Positions 47,795-58,987 of a stretch of DNA of 64,000 bases are shown here, one piece after another. This stretch comes from Tulasnella sp. 424. Lineage: Eukaryota; Basidiomycota; Agaricomycetes; Cantharellales; Tulasnellaceae. Under the pieces are notes generated by a model. That model saw only the letters and a list, made by a program, of their open reading frames with translations, did no database searches and was not told where the DNA came from. Each line of letters opens with the position of its first letter. Position 1 is the stretch's first letter. A program made the translations under genes and the position numbers. The stretch is taken from the NCBI GenBank assembly GCA_019633425.1, contig WSUB01000108.1, positions 79,062 to 143,061 on the forward strand, written 5' to 3'.

Positions 47795-49124
47795 GTGCTG
47801 GGTAGAAAACCCGGTTGTGCTAGAGGGCTGAACGGATTGTTCGATTGGAAGCGAGGGGTAGTGTTAGAGTCGGGATTTGGGAGTGGGTTCGAGGGACTAG
47901 GGACCATGGTGGTGGTGATGGTTGTGTCGACGACTCCTTGCCTTGGTCTTTGGGGAAGTCCGTGATCACTCACTCTGTGACCAGCTAATCCACAGTAATA
48001 ACACCGTCCTTCCGCTCGTCGTTTTGCTTTTTCTTCCGCTGATACCGGTCCTCGTTTGTTAGCGTCGATGTGGATTGGGACAGGGCGGCGTGAGAGAAGG
48101 CATTAGGGGCAATGGGATGTGGTGCGACAGGTGAAGCGAATTGCTGTGGTTGCGATTGTGGTGGTGGTTGCGATATGAATGGGTTGTTGGACTGCCTTTG
48201 AGGTCGTTGGATAGGGCGTGATGGATGATCGTTGTTGCGTTCTTGTTTTCGTTCCCAAATCCTCTCGTCCAGTCGAATGCTTAGGTTGATGAGGGTTTCG
48301 AGACTGTTGGGTTTCGGATGGTATACTAACGCGTCCTTTACTTCATCCTTGAGTCCCCTTCGGTAGTAGTGTATAAAGGTCCCTTCGTCCCAATCGATTT
48401 CCATGGTGATTCTTCTGAAGTCGGAAGCGTAGTGCGTTGCTGGACCTTTCTGCCCTTTTGCGATTAGTGCTTCTAGTTCCCTGATGGCGGCTGCTTCCTT
48501 GTCCGGATCTCCAAAGGCTTTGACGAATTCTTCTTCGAACACGTTCCATCTTCTTGCTTCCCTCTTCTTCTGTTTTCCTAGTATGTCGCGCAGAATTGGG
48601 CTAGCCCACGTTTTCGCTGTGTCGGTTAGGTAAGAGATGGCGAATACGATCTTCATTTTTTCGTCCTTGAATTCTTCGTTCTTCACCAGGAAATACAGCT
48701 TGCAATCTTCGATAAACTGATCGGCCCGTGTTCCTCGTTTCTTTCCGTCGTATGTTTCTGGTTCCCGTATTTTGATCTTGGGTTTTCGGCTAGTTACTCC
48801 CATTGCTTCAAATGCTTTTACTGCCATCTGGATGTCGGGATCATTCATATCTGGTGATGGTGCTTGTCGTGGTATTCGTCCTGGTGGCGTCTTTGGAGAT
48901 TGAAGAGTGATATTCTGGATTTCTTCTGCGACTGAGTCAACTGACGCTGCCCTCGAGTTTCGGATCTGCCCGAAGTTCGTGCTGAATGGGAACCTGGGTA
49001 CGGGTTGGTGGAATACAGTTGGTGGCGCTGGTGCGGATATTTCTGGGTTGATAGGGGGTTGCAATGAGAGTGGTTCTTGGATTGGTAGCGGCAATTGCTC
49101 CCCTTCTCCTTCGTGTTGGGACAT
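47795..49124 (-). pseudogene. Chromovirus gag, frameshifted
   Basis: The capsid-like part (48000-49124; MSQHEGEGEQLPLPIQEPLS, later YETYDGKKRG-like and FEEEFVKAFGDPDKEAAA) is open. Near 48070 the frame shifts: the expected ANKRGPVSAEEKAKRR and zinc knuckle CYYCGLAGHRVSDH lie in the next frame, and protease is in the third. The knuckle has His where Cys is usual at its last position. Two shifts make a continuous Gag-Pol impossible without recoding. Confidence 0.8.
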
Positions 49125-49139
49125 GGTTGTGTGATGATA

Positions 49140-49459
49140 AACAGATCAACGGGCAAGATTCGATAGGCTAATTGTAGTTGGATCTCGGTGGGTTGGTAGG
49201 GTATTACGAGAAGTTTCTTTTCTTGGTCAACGTGGGTTACTTCGAAGATGGTGCTAAGCTTCTTGATTTCAAATTCAAAACGGGTCGAAATGTCAAGAAC
49301 AAATTGGACATTGAGATCTTGTGCGACTGCGATGAGAGTGTCGATCCTTGCGAGGGTTCCTGTTTGCTTGGCTCTTTGGTGTTGCCAGGGTGTGTGGGTT
49401 TCTTGGGTTTCTGGGAAGGCTTCTTCGTAATCGATAAGTTCTGCTTGGTACTTGGGCAT
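49140..49459 (-). CDS. Extra upstream open frame in the retrotransposon leader
   Basis: Starts MPKYQAELIDYEEAFPETQE about 40 bases after the 5' LTR and reads protein-like to around 49140 (EVTHVDQEKKLLVIPYQPTE), overlapping the gag start in another frame. No domain is recognised. It may be the true N-terminus of gag joined by a lost frame, or an accessory protein. Confidence 0.45.
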
Positions 49460-49487
49460 ACAGAAAGCGAGTCACCTGTTGAGGGAG

Positions 49488-49496
49488 ATTCCGCCT
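49488..49496 (-). promoter_or_regulatory. Candidate primer-binding site, self-priming type
   Basis: Two bases from the inner edge of the 5' LTR the element strand reads AGGCGGAAT, with no match to a tRNA 3' end. The same nine bases pair with ATTCCGCCT inside the LTR (plus strand 49611-49619), as in Tf1-like elements that prime from their own RNA 5' end. Confidence 0.5.
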
Positions 49497-49498
49497 AA

Positions 49499-50018
49499 TG
49501 TCACGGTTCGAGGTCGATGATGATTCAGGCAAGGCGCTTCGAGGTCAATGATCAAGAGTCGAGAGATAGAAGAGATGCTGATACTAAGAGAGTAGACAAG
49601 AGGCGGAATGAGGAACAGACCTCCTCATTCCGCTGAGTTATTATAGTACGGAAGTGGAGGTGATGATTAATGAAGGAAGAACTACCNNNNNNNNNNNNNN
49701 NNNNNNNNNNNNNNNNNNNNNNNNNNNNNNNNNNNNNNNNNNNNNNNNNNNNNNNNNNNNNNNNNNNNNNNNNNNNNNNNNNNNNTGAGGAACAGACCTC
49801 CTCATTCCGCTGAGTTATTATAGTACGGAAGTGGAGGTGATGATTAATGAAGGAAGAACTACCTGAGGCGCTGACTGATGGTTCATGAGGCGACGCGTAA
49901 CCCCTCAGACAGAACCTGATGGAATTCAATGGAACGTCTTGATAAGAAAAGGAACGAATCGTGATAAGATAGCGAACGTGGTTTGAGAGAGTAATGATGT
50001 GAGAATGGGATCATCACA
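49499..50018 (-). repeat. 5' LTR of the chromovirus, interrupted by unresolved bases
   Basis: 49499-49686 and 49786-50018 match the 3' LTR, but about 79 bases are present on both sides of the N run, so true length is probably near 343. Confidence 0.9.
49687..49785. other. Assembly gap (99 N)
   Basis: Run of N inside the 5' LTR. The flanks repeat the same roughly 79-base LTR segment ending in GAAGGAAGAACTACC, which points to an unclosed overlap rather than missing unique sequence. Confidence 0.97.
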
Positions 50019-50324
50019 CATGGGACATCTTCCGGTCAAGAGCCGCTGCCTGGCTTCAAGTGCTGTGAGGTACTACATGTCTCCTTGGCCGCCTGGAACT
50101 GGATTCTAACACTGACTGCTTGTTGGACGGAACCCTTGGTAGGATTACCAACAATCCCAACAATCATAACATGATGGTGAGATGCGATTCAAACCTCGGT
50201 TCAGGTAAAAGCTGAGCTGCTTTAAAGTTGTGCATGATCCGCTTCTCCCCCACATATCTCATCGAACCCCGAGTCCTGCAAAAGTCCTCTCCCCTTCTCC
50301 TTCCGTCAATCTGAACTCTTCATA

Positions 50325-53300
50325 ATGTTTCCACACAACGGCAATCTTCCTGCTGGGTCCAGCAGCAACTCCAGCAACAATCCGACAGCGCCAGCTCCAA
50401 ACTCGAACACGCCAGCTCCGAACTCGAACGCGCCGCTGGGCCAGCTACCTACGTCCGGTAATCCGTTCTTCGACCAGTACATGGCTATGATGGTGCGTTG
50501 TCTCTGCCTTCGATGAATACTCGCTGCTGTTTCTTGACAAATGTCAAATGGTTCTCTAATAGGCTGCCCAACAAGCCCACACTGGCCAGCTTAGTGCTCT
50601 TCCATTCATTCCAAATCCAGCGTTAATGCCATTTGCGATGGGCAACCCTATGCTCGCTTCATACCTCAGCCCTCAAGAAGCTTTTATCACGCCTCAAGCT
50701 CCAGCAACAGGTCCCGGTGTCGCTGCCGGGCTTCAGCAGTCTCTTGGTCCGCCGCTGCCAGCACAACCCCCAGGTCGCACTGCTGCTGTGGATCACCTTC
50801 GCCAACTAGGAATTGCACCACCCATTACTCTCCCCACTGGTCTTCCGACATCTCAGAACCCCCCAGCACCTCCGAATCCCGCAAGCCAGCCTGCCACTCC
50901 ATCCTTGCCGAATCCCTATGCACAGTTTGGGATCTCACAGCCACCTCTCCTCAATCCAAACCAGCAGTTCTATCAAGCATCCTTACAGGCAACCCTGGCT
51001 CCTCAAAATCCTCCTCCGGCACCATCAACCTCTACACTCCCACTCCCAACCCAGATGCAAGGTCTCGGCTTGGCTCTTAGGACTGCAAGCACTCCAACAG
51101 CGGCCAACCCAGTGCCTCAGGTCACAGTGGCATCGACACCACAGACTCAGCCGTTTCTGGTTTCATCCTCGACAGCCTTGGAGAGGGGTAGATTCAATTC
51201 AAAAAACCGGAAGCCCTTCGGAAAGTCGAAGAAAGCAAAGGCCCTTCAGTCGTCAGCATCCGCAATTCAACTCAAACCTGGTGCAGCTTGGCCTGGCGCA
51301 ACCTTCTACCTTCTTCCTGATCCAAGCGATGTGGTGGTTCGAAAGAATACCATTGCCGCAATGAGGGAGTGTGGTCTGGTCCAGTGTCCGCTTCTCTACA
51401 CCAACCAAGACTCATCTCAAGTCTATGAGACAATCGTTGGGGCCTTCAAACCTTCGGGTATCAATCTTGTTATGCTTGGATTCAGGTATAAGGGCCTCTC
51501 TCTCATCTCGCTGGGATCCCCACTTACCATATGTTGCTCTAATAGGTACTTCCGACGCACTCAAGCTGACGGTCCCCTTCTTGGACCTGCTGGACTTGAT
51601 GCCCAGGCCAATATGCCCAGCTGCAAGGCTCTCAAGAAGGTATACAATCACGGCGCTGGAATTTGGCTCGTACTTAACAAGAAGCTCGACGGACACCCCT
51701 TTTTTGCCAAACTGAGAAAGTTGAACGGAGAATCAGCGTCTGGTTCGGAAGAGAGCGATGGAGAGGGGGAGTACAGTGACTCGGAATTCGAATCGGAGGA
51801 GGCTCTTGGTGAACCTAATCCCATGGAAAGGTACACGTGTCTGATGTGCGAGGAGGAGATCCCAGTCTTGGCGAAGGAACGGCACGAGGGTCCCTGTCGG
51901 GTAGGCCTATCTTCTCATTCATTGCACATTCACTATCTGACTACTCTAAAACAAGGCTAATATGAAGAAGCCTGTTGGAAAGAAGTGCAAGACGCTTTTC
52001 ATTAGCGACTCCGAGGAGGAAGCAAGTGCTCCTCAAGAGCGACCTTGTCCCAAAACTGCCAACCCTTTTACTGCCGGTCCAACCAAGTCTCCTTACCTGT
52101 CAACACCACCTGTGGAAGCAGCGGCACCACCTCGTCAAGACAAGAAGCTCAAGAGGATGACGTCAACTGTCAACACCGACACCTCGGAACAGCAACATGC
52201 TACGACCTTGAGCGGACCTGCCTCCGGAGCTTTGGTCCCTGTTCAGGATGCTGATGGTACGATTCTGTCCTCACTCTCATTGCGGCCTGATTCCTCTGTC
52301 TGAAAGAGTCGGTCTGGCCGTCTGATTGGGCCTGTTGCTCGTGGGCCTGTTGTCTTGACACAGCCCGGACCAACCCACCATTCTAGCCCCTTGTAATTAG
52401 TCCTTCTTGCTATTTTATTCTTACTCATCTCTTCCTGGGCGTTCTAGATCAATTTTACGATCATTTCTCCCACTTTTTCTTGCCCGACGGACTTGGTGTC
52501 TTGCGCAAGTGCCTCAATTCTCGCAAGCCACTCGCCCAGCGTCTCTATCCTATCGTTGAATTCAATGTAACACACAAAGATATGTGGCAACCGGTCCATG
52601 ACGGCGACGGCTTTTCCTTGGCCAAGATGGATGTCCCTCGATCCTCAACTCTCCAAGTCTGCAAAGATCCTATTGGGGCCTTGTGGCATCTCCGGTTTCA
52701 TTTAGTGAGTCATTTTTTATAATTACCAAGTCTACAATTCTTGTTTGCCAATGCTCATTGTACGTGTAATAGGCAAAGTTCAAAGGTCGATCAAAGCCTT
52801 TCATTCTTGTTTCCATTTCCGAGCCTGCAGTAGCTCGGATGCTTCCTACCTCGACTGTCTGTAGTGCTGCTCATCTCCAGCTCTCAAAATCTTGTGAGTT
52901 GTTTCGGATGAGCGAGAACTTTAAGTTCTTTGCTGATGAGGCCTCCACCCTTGGGGTTAATATACATTGTACGTTTCCCAGTTTCCGGAGATTCATTCCA
53001 ACAGGCTAACTGATATGATCCCAACTATGACAGCCATTTCTTTCCCATCTGTATCTGTTCTTTCTGGGAACACCCCAGAAGCGATCCCCTTTTGGTTTTC
53101 TGTCTTTGACGAGCTTGAGGACCTCCCTGAACCACTTTCATTGTACTGCAACCTGCAGTATCAAGGGGACGAAGACAACAATCTTGGGCAGACTTTGCAT
53201 GCATTTAGTCATTGGCTTCACTATCAAAGCTCTCGGACTTCTGTCTTTACCCAATTTGCTGGAAGAACAATGCCCGATGGAGAGTTTATGCTTATCGACT

Positions 53301-53657
53301 TTGTACAGCATATGGCCGAGTGAGTATCTATTTGTCCTGGTTACCGCCAATCGCTAATTACAGAAACTCTTGACTCACAGATATAGCTTAAGCGAAAAGG
53401 ACATTCGACTTCCGAATGGGTACCAACCCGCAGTATCCGAGTGGGAAATACTTCATTGCTGCAATGATGTTTGTAGGGCCCTTGGGTTAGATACCAAGAT
53501 TTTCGATCGTAGTGGCACCGCCTGGGCTATGACATACGAAGAGATTGCTGTCGAGAAGGACAATGCCAGAGAAGACCGACCGGTGTATGACAATATGGAT
53601 GTTGACTACCACCCTCGAACAGTGTCATCCAATTATGACAGAGAAGCGGAAGACTAA
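50325..53657 (+). CDS. Unrecognised 920-residue protein with CxxC...HxxxC finger
   Basis: Eight exons (50325-50492, 50563-51485, 51546-51900, 51956-52256, 52448-52704, 52773-52968, 53034-53319, 53381-53657) join with consistent phases and no stop. The N-terminal 250 residues are Pro/Gln/Ala-rich and disordered. A basic patch (SKNRKPFGKSKKAKALQ) precedes a globular stretch, then an acidic patch and a finger CLMCEEEIPVLAKERHEGPC (CX2C-X11-H-X3-C, reminiscent of UBZ fingers). The C-terminal 370 residues look globular. I recognise no family. It is convergent with the integrase-like gene (stop codons 54 bases apart), which suggests the two travel together. No signal peptide; probably nuclear. Confidence 0.75.
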
Positions 53658-53711
53658 GTTAACACTGTTTTTTGTACACTTCTTTATATATGGATGATTA
53701 ACAATATGTAT

Positions 53712-55463
53712 TTACAATGTCTGCCTCGCATGTAACAACAGTCCCTCTGTAGCCAACTCCACGGCACGGCAATACTTCCCTGATCCGTAGAAGTCCTCTC
53801 CTTCATCAAACTCAGTAGAAATTTGGGACTGGATGGCAATGATATCCTCCTGGCTGAGGGAATCGAATGCCGGAGGTTCCACCACGACATTTGGGTCAGT
53901 GTGACGCCGTTCACGTTGTCCACCAACCATATCCAAACCATACAAAGTAAAGTCCATACCCGCATGCATGACGACTTCTGGATGGTCATCGTCAAGCTTC
54001 TGACCAGGACACGGATTCAGGAAGAATCCCCGCTTTGCAGCATCAATTTGACCTCGAACATACAGCTGACGGGGTGTTTTGTTGTTACATTGCGAGAGCT
54101 TATGGTTGTTCCAAGTGGAAACGAAGGCTTCCAGGGCAGCATTGATCCGAGGAGTGAATACAAGGTGGAGAGCCCATAGATGGAGAGGAATCTCGATGTT
54201 GAGGAGACCGATTTCTTCCATTCCTGCAAAGAGACTGTGGAACGGTCGAAGCGACCATGCGTAAACATCACGCCACAGCCCTTGAAAACCAAATTAGATG
54301 AAAAGAAACAATAAAAGTGATAAAAATCTTACGTTCAATTCGCTGGTTATGGACTGATGGACCGGCAAAGAAGGATCCACGCCCATGTCCACGGATCTCT
54401 TCCATCAGAGCCTTTACTCCAACATTCTCCCCTCCCCAATCTGCCCGGACGCGACTTGGCCAGCCCCACTCAGCTGTAGCATGTTCAAATAGGACAGTAA
54501 CCGTCTCAGCTCGATTGTTGTCAGAGCACCATAAAAAGGTGATGACATGGGATCGACCGTCAATGCCGGAGTGAACCACCCAACCATATCGGCGTAAGCG
54601 ATGATTTCCATCAATGTGCCACAGGGAGTTGATAAAAGGGACAGAATACCGACGTCAAAATATTGCTTGAGCCCACCTGATTAATAGTTTTAATGTCAGG
54701 TGCAGATCTAGGCTCCTAAAGTGTTGACCTACCGATTGCTAATCCCTTGAGGATCTATCTGCTGCAAGAGGTGGCAAATTTTCTCCCTCGGTGCCCAATA
54801 CCCCATAGAATGAAGGATTCCTATCATAGCCCGTTCTCCATAGAAGACTCCAACAGTCTTCTTGATCTCATATAGTTTGGTCGCAAGTTCGGCATTGGTG
54901 ATATTTTGATGTCGGTGAACAATTCCCCACTCTCGAAAGCGGCGCTTGAGAGTGCGCAGCCCACATCCTACAAATAATGAACATATCAATAAATTGGTTG
55001 CCAAAACTGGCAACATAAGGCGCTCACCAAGGAGATCAGCAATCTCCGTGTTATTTAAGTCACCCTCCGTAATCATGATCTCGATGACCTCACGGGGAAG
55101 CGCCAAGCGATGGTATCCCTTTGGGCCAACTTCCACCCCAAGAGACCCAAAAAGCGGTTGTGACTGGGAGGCAAGTGTCCCATACGCTTCAACGGCAAGA
55201 AGTCTGTCATGGCATTCCAACAACTCCCACTTCGTATGTTCAAAATAGTCCAGAGGTAATAGATCACAGATGAGAGTAAAGCAGTCGATTAAGGTTTCGA
55301 GTCGCTCCTGGTGGGCTGGAAGTAAGAGGAATACTTCAGGGGGGATGACTGCTGCTGTTGCCTGGCGGGTAAATGACTGGATCGGAGTAAGCACGCTCCG
55401 AACGAGTTGTTCGATTTCGACAAGCTCTTCAGCTGTGAACGGTACCTCATCCGGAAGAGGCAT
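53712..55463 (-). pseudogene. Integrase-core (DDE) protein with N-terminal helix-turn-helix, one stop
   Basis: Four exons (55463-55028, 54967-54733, 54676-54333, 54280-53712) give 528 codons. It belongs to the rve-like integrase-core proteins widespread in basidiomycetes. An N-terminal helical region is followed by a helix-turn-helix (NTEIADLLGCGLRTLKRRF). Then come the catalytic blocks LWHIDGNHRLRRYGW (first Asp), VRADWGGENVGVKALMEEIR (second Asp) and GPSVHNQRIERLWRDVYAW (Glu), and a tail WNNHKLSQCNNKTPRQLYVR. An in-frame TGA at 54655-54657 falls where Arg (CGA) is expected, just before the first catalytic block; all else is intact. Either a recently dead transposase or an assembly error. 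Confidence 0.8.
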
Positions 55464-55947
55464 AGGGATATAGATGAAGAGAGGAGTGAGAAATGCTGGA
55501 TATGGGGGATATCGTGGTGGATGAGGAGGGTGGATAGAACAGAAACTTGGAGGCGTGAGAAGAAAACTTTCCGTTTCCCCCACTGCGGATCGGATAAACA
55601 ACCTGTGGAACAAAACAGAGCCAGTCAATATTTTGAAACTATCCCTAGTATTGGTATCTATTCTAGTATCTTTAGCTCGTAGTTTGGATGCAGGGGACTG
55701 ATCAGGTGCTGGGGCAGGGCCGTTCGCACCTTTGGCACCCCCCGAGGTTGCATCTACATCATACCTCGACAGCTAACTGCTGGACCAAATTCTCTCATTA
55801 AACGTGGAAAGTAATATAGTAGGATCAAATATAGTCGAGAAAATTATTGTGGGGAGAGATCAATCGGAGAGGGAGGGGTCAGTGGAGAATGGGGGGGGTG
55901 GGCATCCGACGTGCTCACTGGCAGGCATGAGCCCAAGAACTAACTAA
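55464..55947. other. 5' flank of the integrase-like gene
   Basis: An in-frame but ATG-less extension runs upstream to 55628. The rest is AT-rich, with a G run near 55890. If the gene pair is a transposon, its right edge should lie here; I could not see an inverted repeat matching 50.02-50.3 kb. Confidence 0.4.
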
Positions 55948-56590
55948 ATGGAACACAAATACACTAAAGCCATCACGCTTTACTCTGAGGCCTTGCAAAT
56001 CTATAGCGATACCGGCAACAGGGAAGGCAGAGTCGACCCTCTATGGGGCCTCGCCGATGTGCATCAGGTCCGAAGCGAGGCCATCATGCTCTCCAGCAAG
56101 GCCCTGCAGATCCGTACCAAGACCAGCACCAAAATGGGCCAAGGGTTATGCCTGTTGGGTCTTGCCGACATTCATTGGCTTCAAAACGAGTACAGCGAGG
56201 CCGAGGCCGTCATGATTTACTCTGAAGTCCTACAAATATATGGACACGTCCACGCATTCCGCGCGGGATTCCCAGAACCCAATGTTTACTGATTTTTTTT
56301 ATCCATAGGCCAGGGTTATGTCATGGGTCATATTTACATCGTGATAATGGTCTAATTATTGAATGGCATTACAGAGTGAGACATGTGAGAATGACTGCGC
56401 TTTGTGGGGCATCGCCTAGGTGCATCGACTTCGAGACGAGTACAGGGAGGCCATAACACTCTACTATGAGATCCTGCTAATCTGTACCGACATCGGCGAC
56501 TGAAAAGGTAGAGCCGATTACCTGTGGGCCCTCGCTGAGGTGCATCGCCGCCAGGTCCGGAACGAGGAGGACTACAAGAGCCCGGGTTCG
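55948..56590 (+). pseudogene. TPR-array fragment of the kinase-TPR family
   Basis: Plus strand, about 2.5 units (EALQIYSDTGNREGRVDPLW; LGLADIHWLQNEYSEAEAVM), then a break of about 150 unrelated bases, then ALWGIA, a stop, VHRLRDEYREAITLYYEIL, another stop and RADYLWALAEVHR. The unit order and spellings (ALWGIA, YYEIL) match units 2-5 of copy 1, so it descends from a copy-1-like array. No kinase part. Confidence 0.8.
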
Positions 56591-56611
56591 TTTGGCTCAC
56601 TTAGGATGGGA

Positions 56612-56878
56612 TCGCTACTTGTGTTTACACTTCTGTTTTGCTTGACTTAGGGTGAATTTGTCATCTGTCGGTTGTCATTTGTCATTTGTAGGGACAGGTC
56701 ATTTGTATGGCCCGATTTGCGCGCCATAGTCACCCAATCGAAATCGAGGGGAAAACTCAAGGTTCTACCTTGAAGATTTAATAGGCGAATAAAAGTGGGT
56801 AGAGAATACTCACCGTTTTTCGGTAGATTTTACATCGGTTTTCTCGGTCAGAAAACGTCGTTTTGCGTCCTGTGTAAG
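56612..56878. repeat. Short inverted copy of the 42.7-kb dispersed element
   Basis: Opposite orientation to 42673-43645 and lacking its heptamer core. Ends: CTTGTGTTTACAC on the left and GCGTCCTGTGTAAGC on the right, weakly inverted to each other. It sits directly after the TPR fragment. Confidence 0.6.
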
Positions 56879-57482
56879 CAAAGGAACCGGCATCTCAAAA
56901 TGAGCCCGATCGCTGGGAAGCCACTTCGGTAGCGAGTCGGGGTAATGACTGTCCGTCGGAAAGCACACTGAGTAGCAAGGCAAGATCAAAAGTGAGTATA
57001 GAGGGATAACATAGAGAAAATGAAAGGGATAGAATAGAGTACAAGGAGAGAGAGGAGAGAATAAGAATAAGACGGAGAAAGAATAAGAATAACGTTAAAA
57101 GGCAAAAGAGAGGTCTACTATTTGAACTCCGGTGGTGGAATTGAAGTCGGAACGGTGTAACTGAGCTCATGACTGCCAACATGCAATCGTGCCTGTCCGT
57201 ACCGACCATTGGTTATAGATCGAGTTATCCAATGTCGGAGGTTGGCGGTCTGATACTGACATCCGAAATCCTCTGGTGTGGTTATGGCTGAAGGAATCGG
57301 ACGTCCGGATGATCTTAAACCAAGTCAATTCTACGACCGTTGGTACTGAACGTGAAGACCGGATCGATAACGTCTGCTAACCGTTCAACCAGTTCCCCTC
57401 GTCCAAGAGCACGGACGGAGTATGACGGCCGTTTGGCTAGAACGTTTCACCAGTTGAGGGGTACTTAATGACGACTATCACC

Positions 57483-57560
57483 AGGACCCCCGATAATGTG
57501 GACAAATGTCTGATCCGCAAAATCGACCATCAGACCTTAGTCAGCATTATCGGGGGTCCT
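57483..57560. mobile_element. 78-base MITE with 8-base target duplication
   Basis: Ends are perfect 16-base inverted repeats, AGGACCCCCGATAATG. The target duplication CTATCACC is at 57475-57482 and 57561-57568. The parent gene and pseudo-copy 1 have the empty site, so the edges are certain. The 8-base duplication suggests hAT-type mobilisation (inference). No coding capacity. Confidence 0.9.
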
Positions 57561-58583
57561 CTATCACCAAGTGGCCTGAATATCCCTCGTCCGACTTTCC
57601 CCAGAACTCCAGGGCATGGGGTCAAAGCGCACCCACAACGGAAGACGATATCCGTTCTCAAGCATCGCCACATACCCATACCTCCTTGTCGAAGAACTAG
57701 ACTTGGTGGACATCGGCGTTAACCTGCCCGACGAGCTCCCCATAAAGGGGATGGGATGGAACAACAAACGATTCGCCCCGAGGGAACCACATGCATCGGG
57801 ATGTCCAAAGGAGCGTCTGACGTATCCTGCACCAACTTCCGATGGAGTCCGGAAGACACTGAATCTGGGGAGAGGGTGACACCTCGGTCTGTGTTCTTGA
57901 CCCAGCTTCGCGGTCTGTTTGGATAAAGAGAAAGGCAGGAAAGGTGAAGAGTCGTCACGGACGGTGCTTCCCAAATCCGTCCACGAATGACCAAGCACAT
58001 GGAGTTGCTCTGCACTCAGCACAGGACTCTTGACTGAGGAATGCATGTCGATAGTTGTAGAGGAAAAGTTGGGGGATTTCGTTGGCGAGATATGGTATTT
58101 CAAGAGCAGGAGTATCACTGATCGACTCGTTGGTTTCGCAGCTCCGTTCAACCCGGAATCATGGTGGCCGTGTTCCCCATCATTGGACCCGGAGAGACGT
58201 CTCCCGAGGCGCACAAAGTAGGATCCGCGCCAGGTGAAGATACCAGCTGCTAACGCAGGGCGACGTTTCCTCCGAGGGGTACCAAGGATGCTCTGTGATA
58301 GGAGGGCGCGGGGGCGACCTCATCGTCGGTGGACTCTCTTGCTCCATCGCTGATGCCCTCCATCGTCGTAGCATGCAGCCAGTGCCCAGACTCTTCAAAG
58401 TCGAGACGCGAATCCGGGAATGAGCCACCAAAGTCATACGACGGTGAAGACATGGATTCGAAAGGAAGGGAGAGGATTTCAGCATGGCCGTCAAGGAAGG
58501 AGGGAGAGCAAAGGCTGATTTCGTGGACCGGGGTCTTGCGTTCTTGACCGTCTTGGTAGGAAGTGGTCGAGCCACTCCAAATA

Positions 58584-58987
58584 CTGTACCGGCCCAAATT
58601 GTAGCGACGGGTCACGTCACGCCGTCAGCTTTCATCTCTACAGACATGCGACCTCACATCACAAAATCAAGGTCCGTTGCTATCTCGTCACTGGTGTCAC
58701 GGCAGTTTTTATCACGGTTTTCCTCACATTTATATACACTAATTAAAAAAAAAAACGCTGAGTCAGAAATCTCTATATGTAATCCAATTTCTACACAGTG
58801 ACAGAGCTCGGTAAAATTCTACGGCTGGGATTGGGCAGGTGGTAGTGATCACTTTTGGCAGGCGCCGCCGAGGGAAACGGCGACACGGTCACTTCGTCAC
58901 GGTGGTCGCGGGGGTCAGTCACCATCGCTAACTCGCAAAAAATCGTCACGCTGTCACACCCTGTCGCTACAATTTGGGCCGGTACAG
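58584..58987. mobile_element. 404-base MITE inserted at TA
   Basis: Inverted ends CTGTACCGGCCCAAATTGTA (at least 25 matching bases) are flanked by TA on both sides (58582-58583, 58988-58989). The parent AXL2 sequence is continuous across the site. A TA target points to Tc1/mariner/pogo-type mobilisation. Inside are further GTCACG inverted motifs and an A run; no protein. Confidence 0.88.

Larger units (their letters stand above)
43825..50018 (-). mobile_element. Ty3/Gypsy LTR retrotransposon (chromovirus), full length, disabled
   Basis: Lies on the minus strand: 5' LTR at 49499-50018 (with an assembly gap), gag, protease, reverse transcriptase, RNase H, integrase with C-terminal chromodomain, 3' LTR at 43825-44167. 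The target duplication CATGG is perfect at 43820-43824 and 50019-50023. The LTRs begin TGTGATGATC and end GTGACA in element sense and differ at only about seven of 343 positions, so insertion was recent. A polypurine tract (GAAGGAGGGG, 44172-44181) precedes the 3' LTR. The frame is broken by two shifts between gag and protease and by one stop in reverse transcriptase. Confidence 0.95.

Noticed and set aside
49687..49785. 125-codon frame running through the N stretch
   Set aside because: It spans unresolved bases inside an LTR and merely joins two copies of the same LTR segment.
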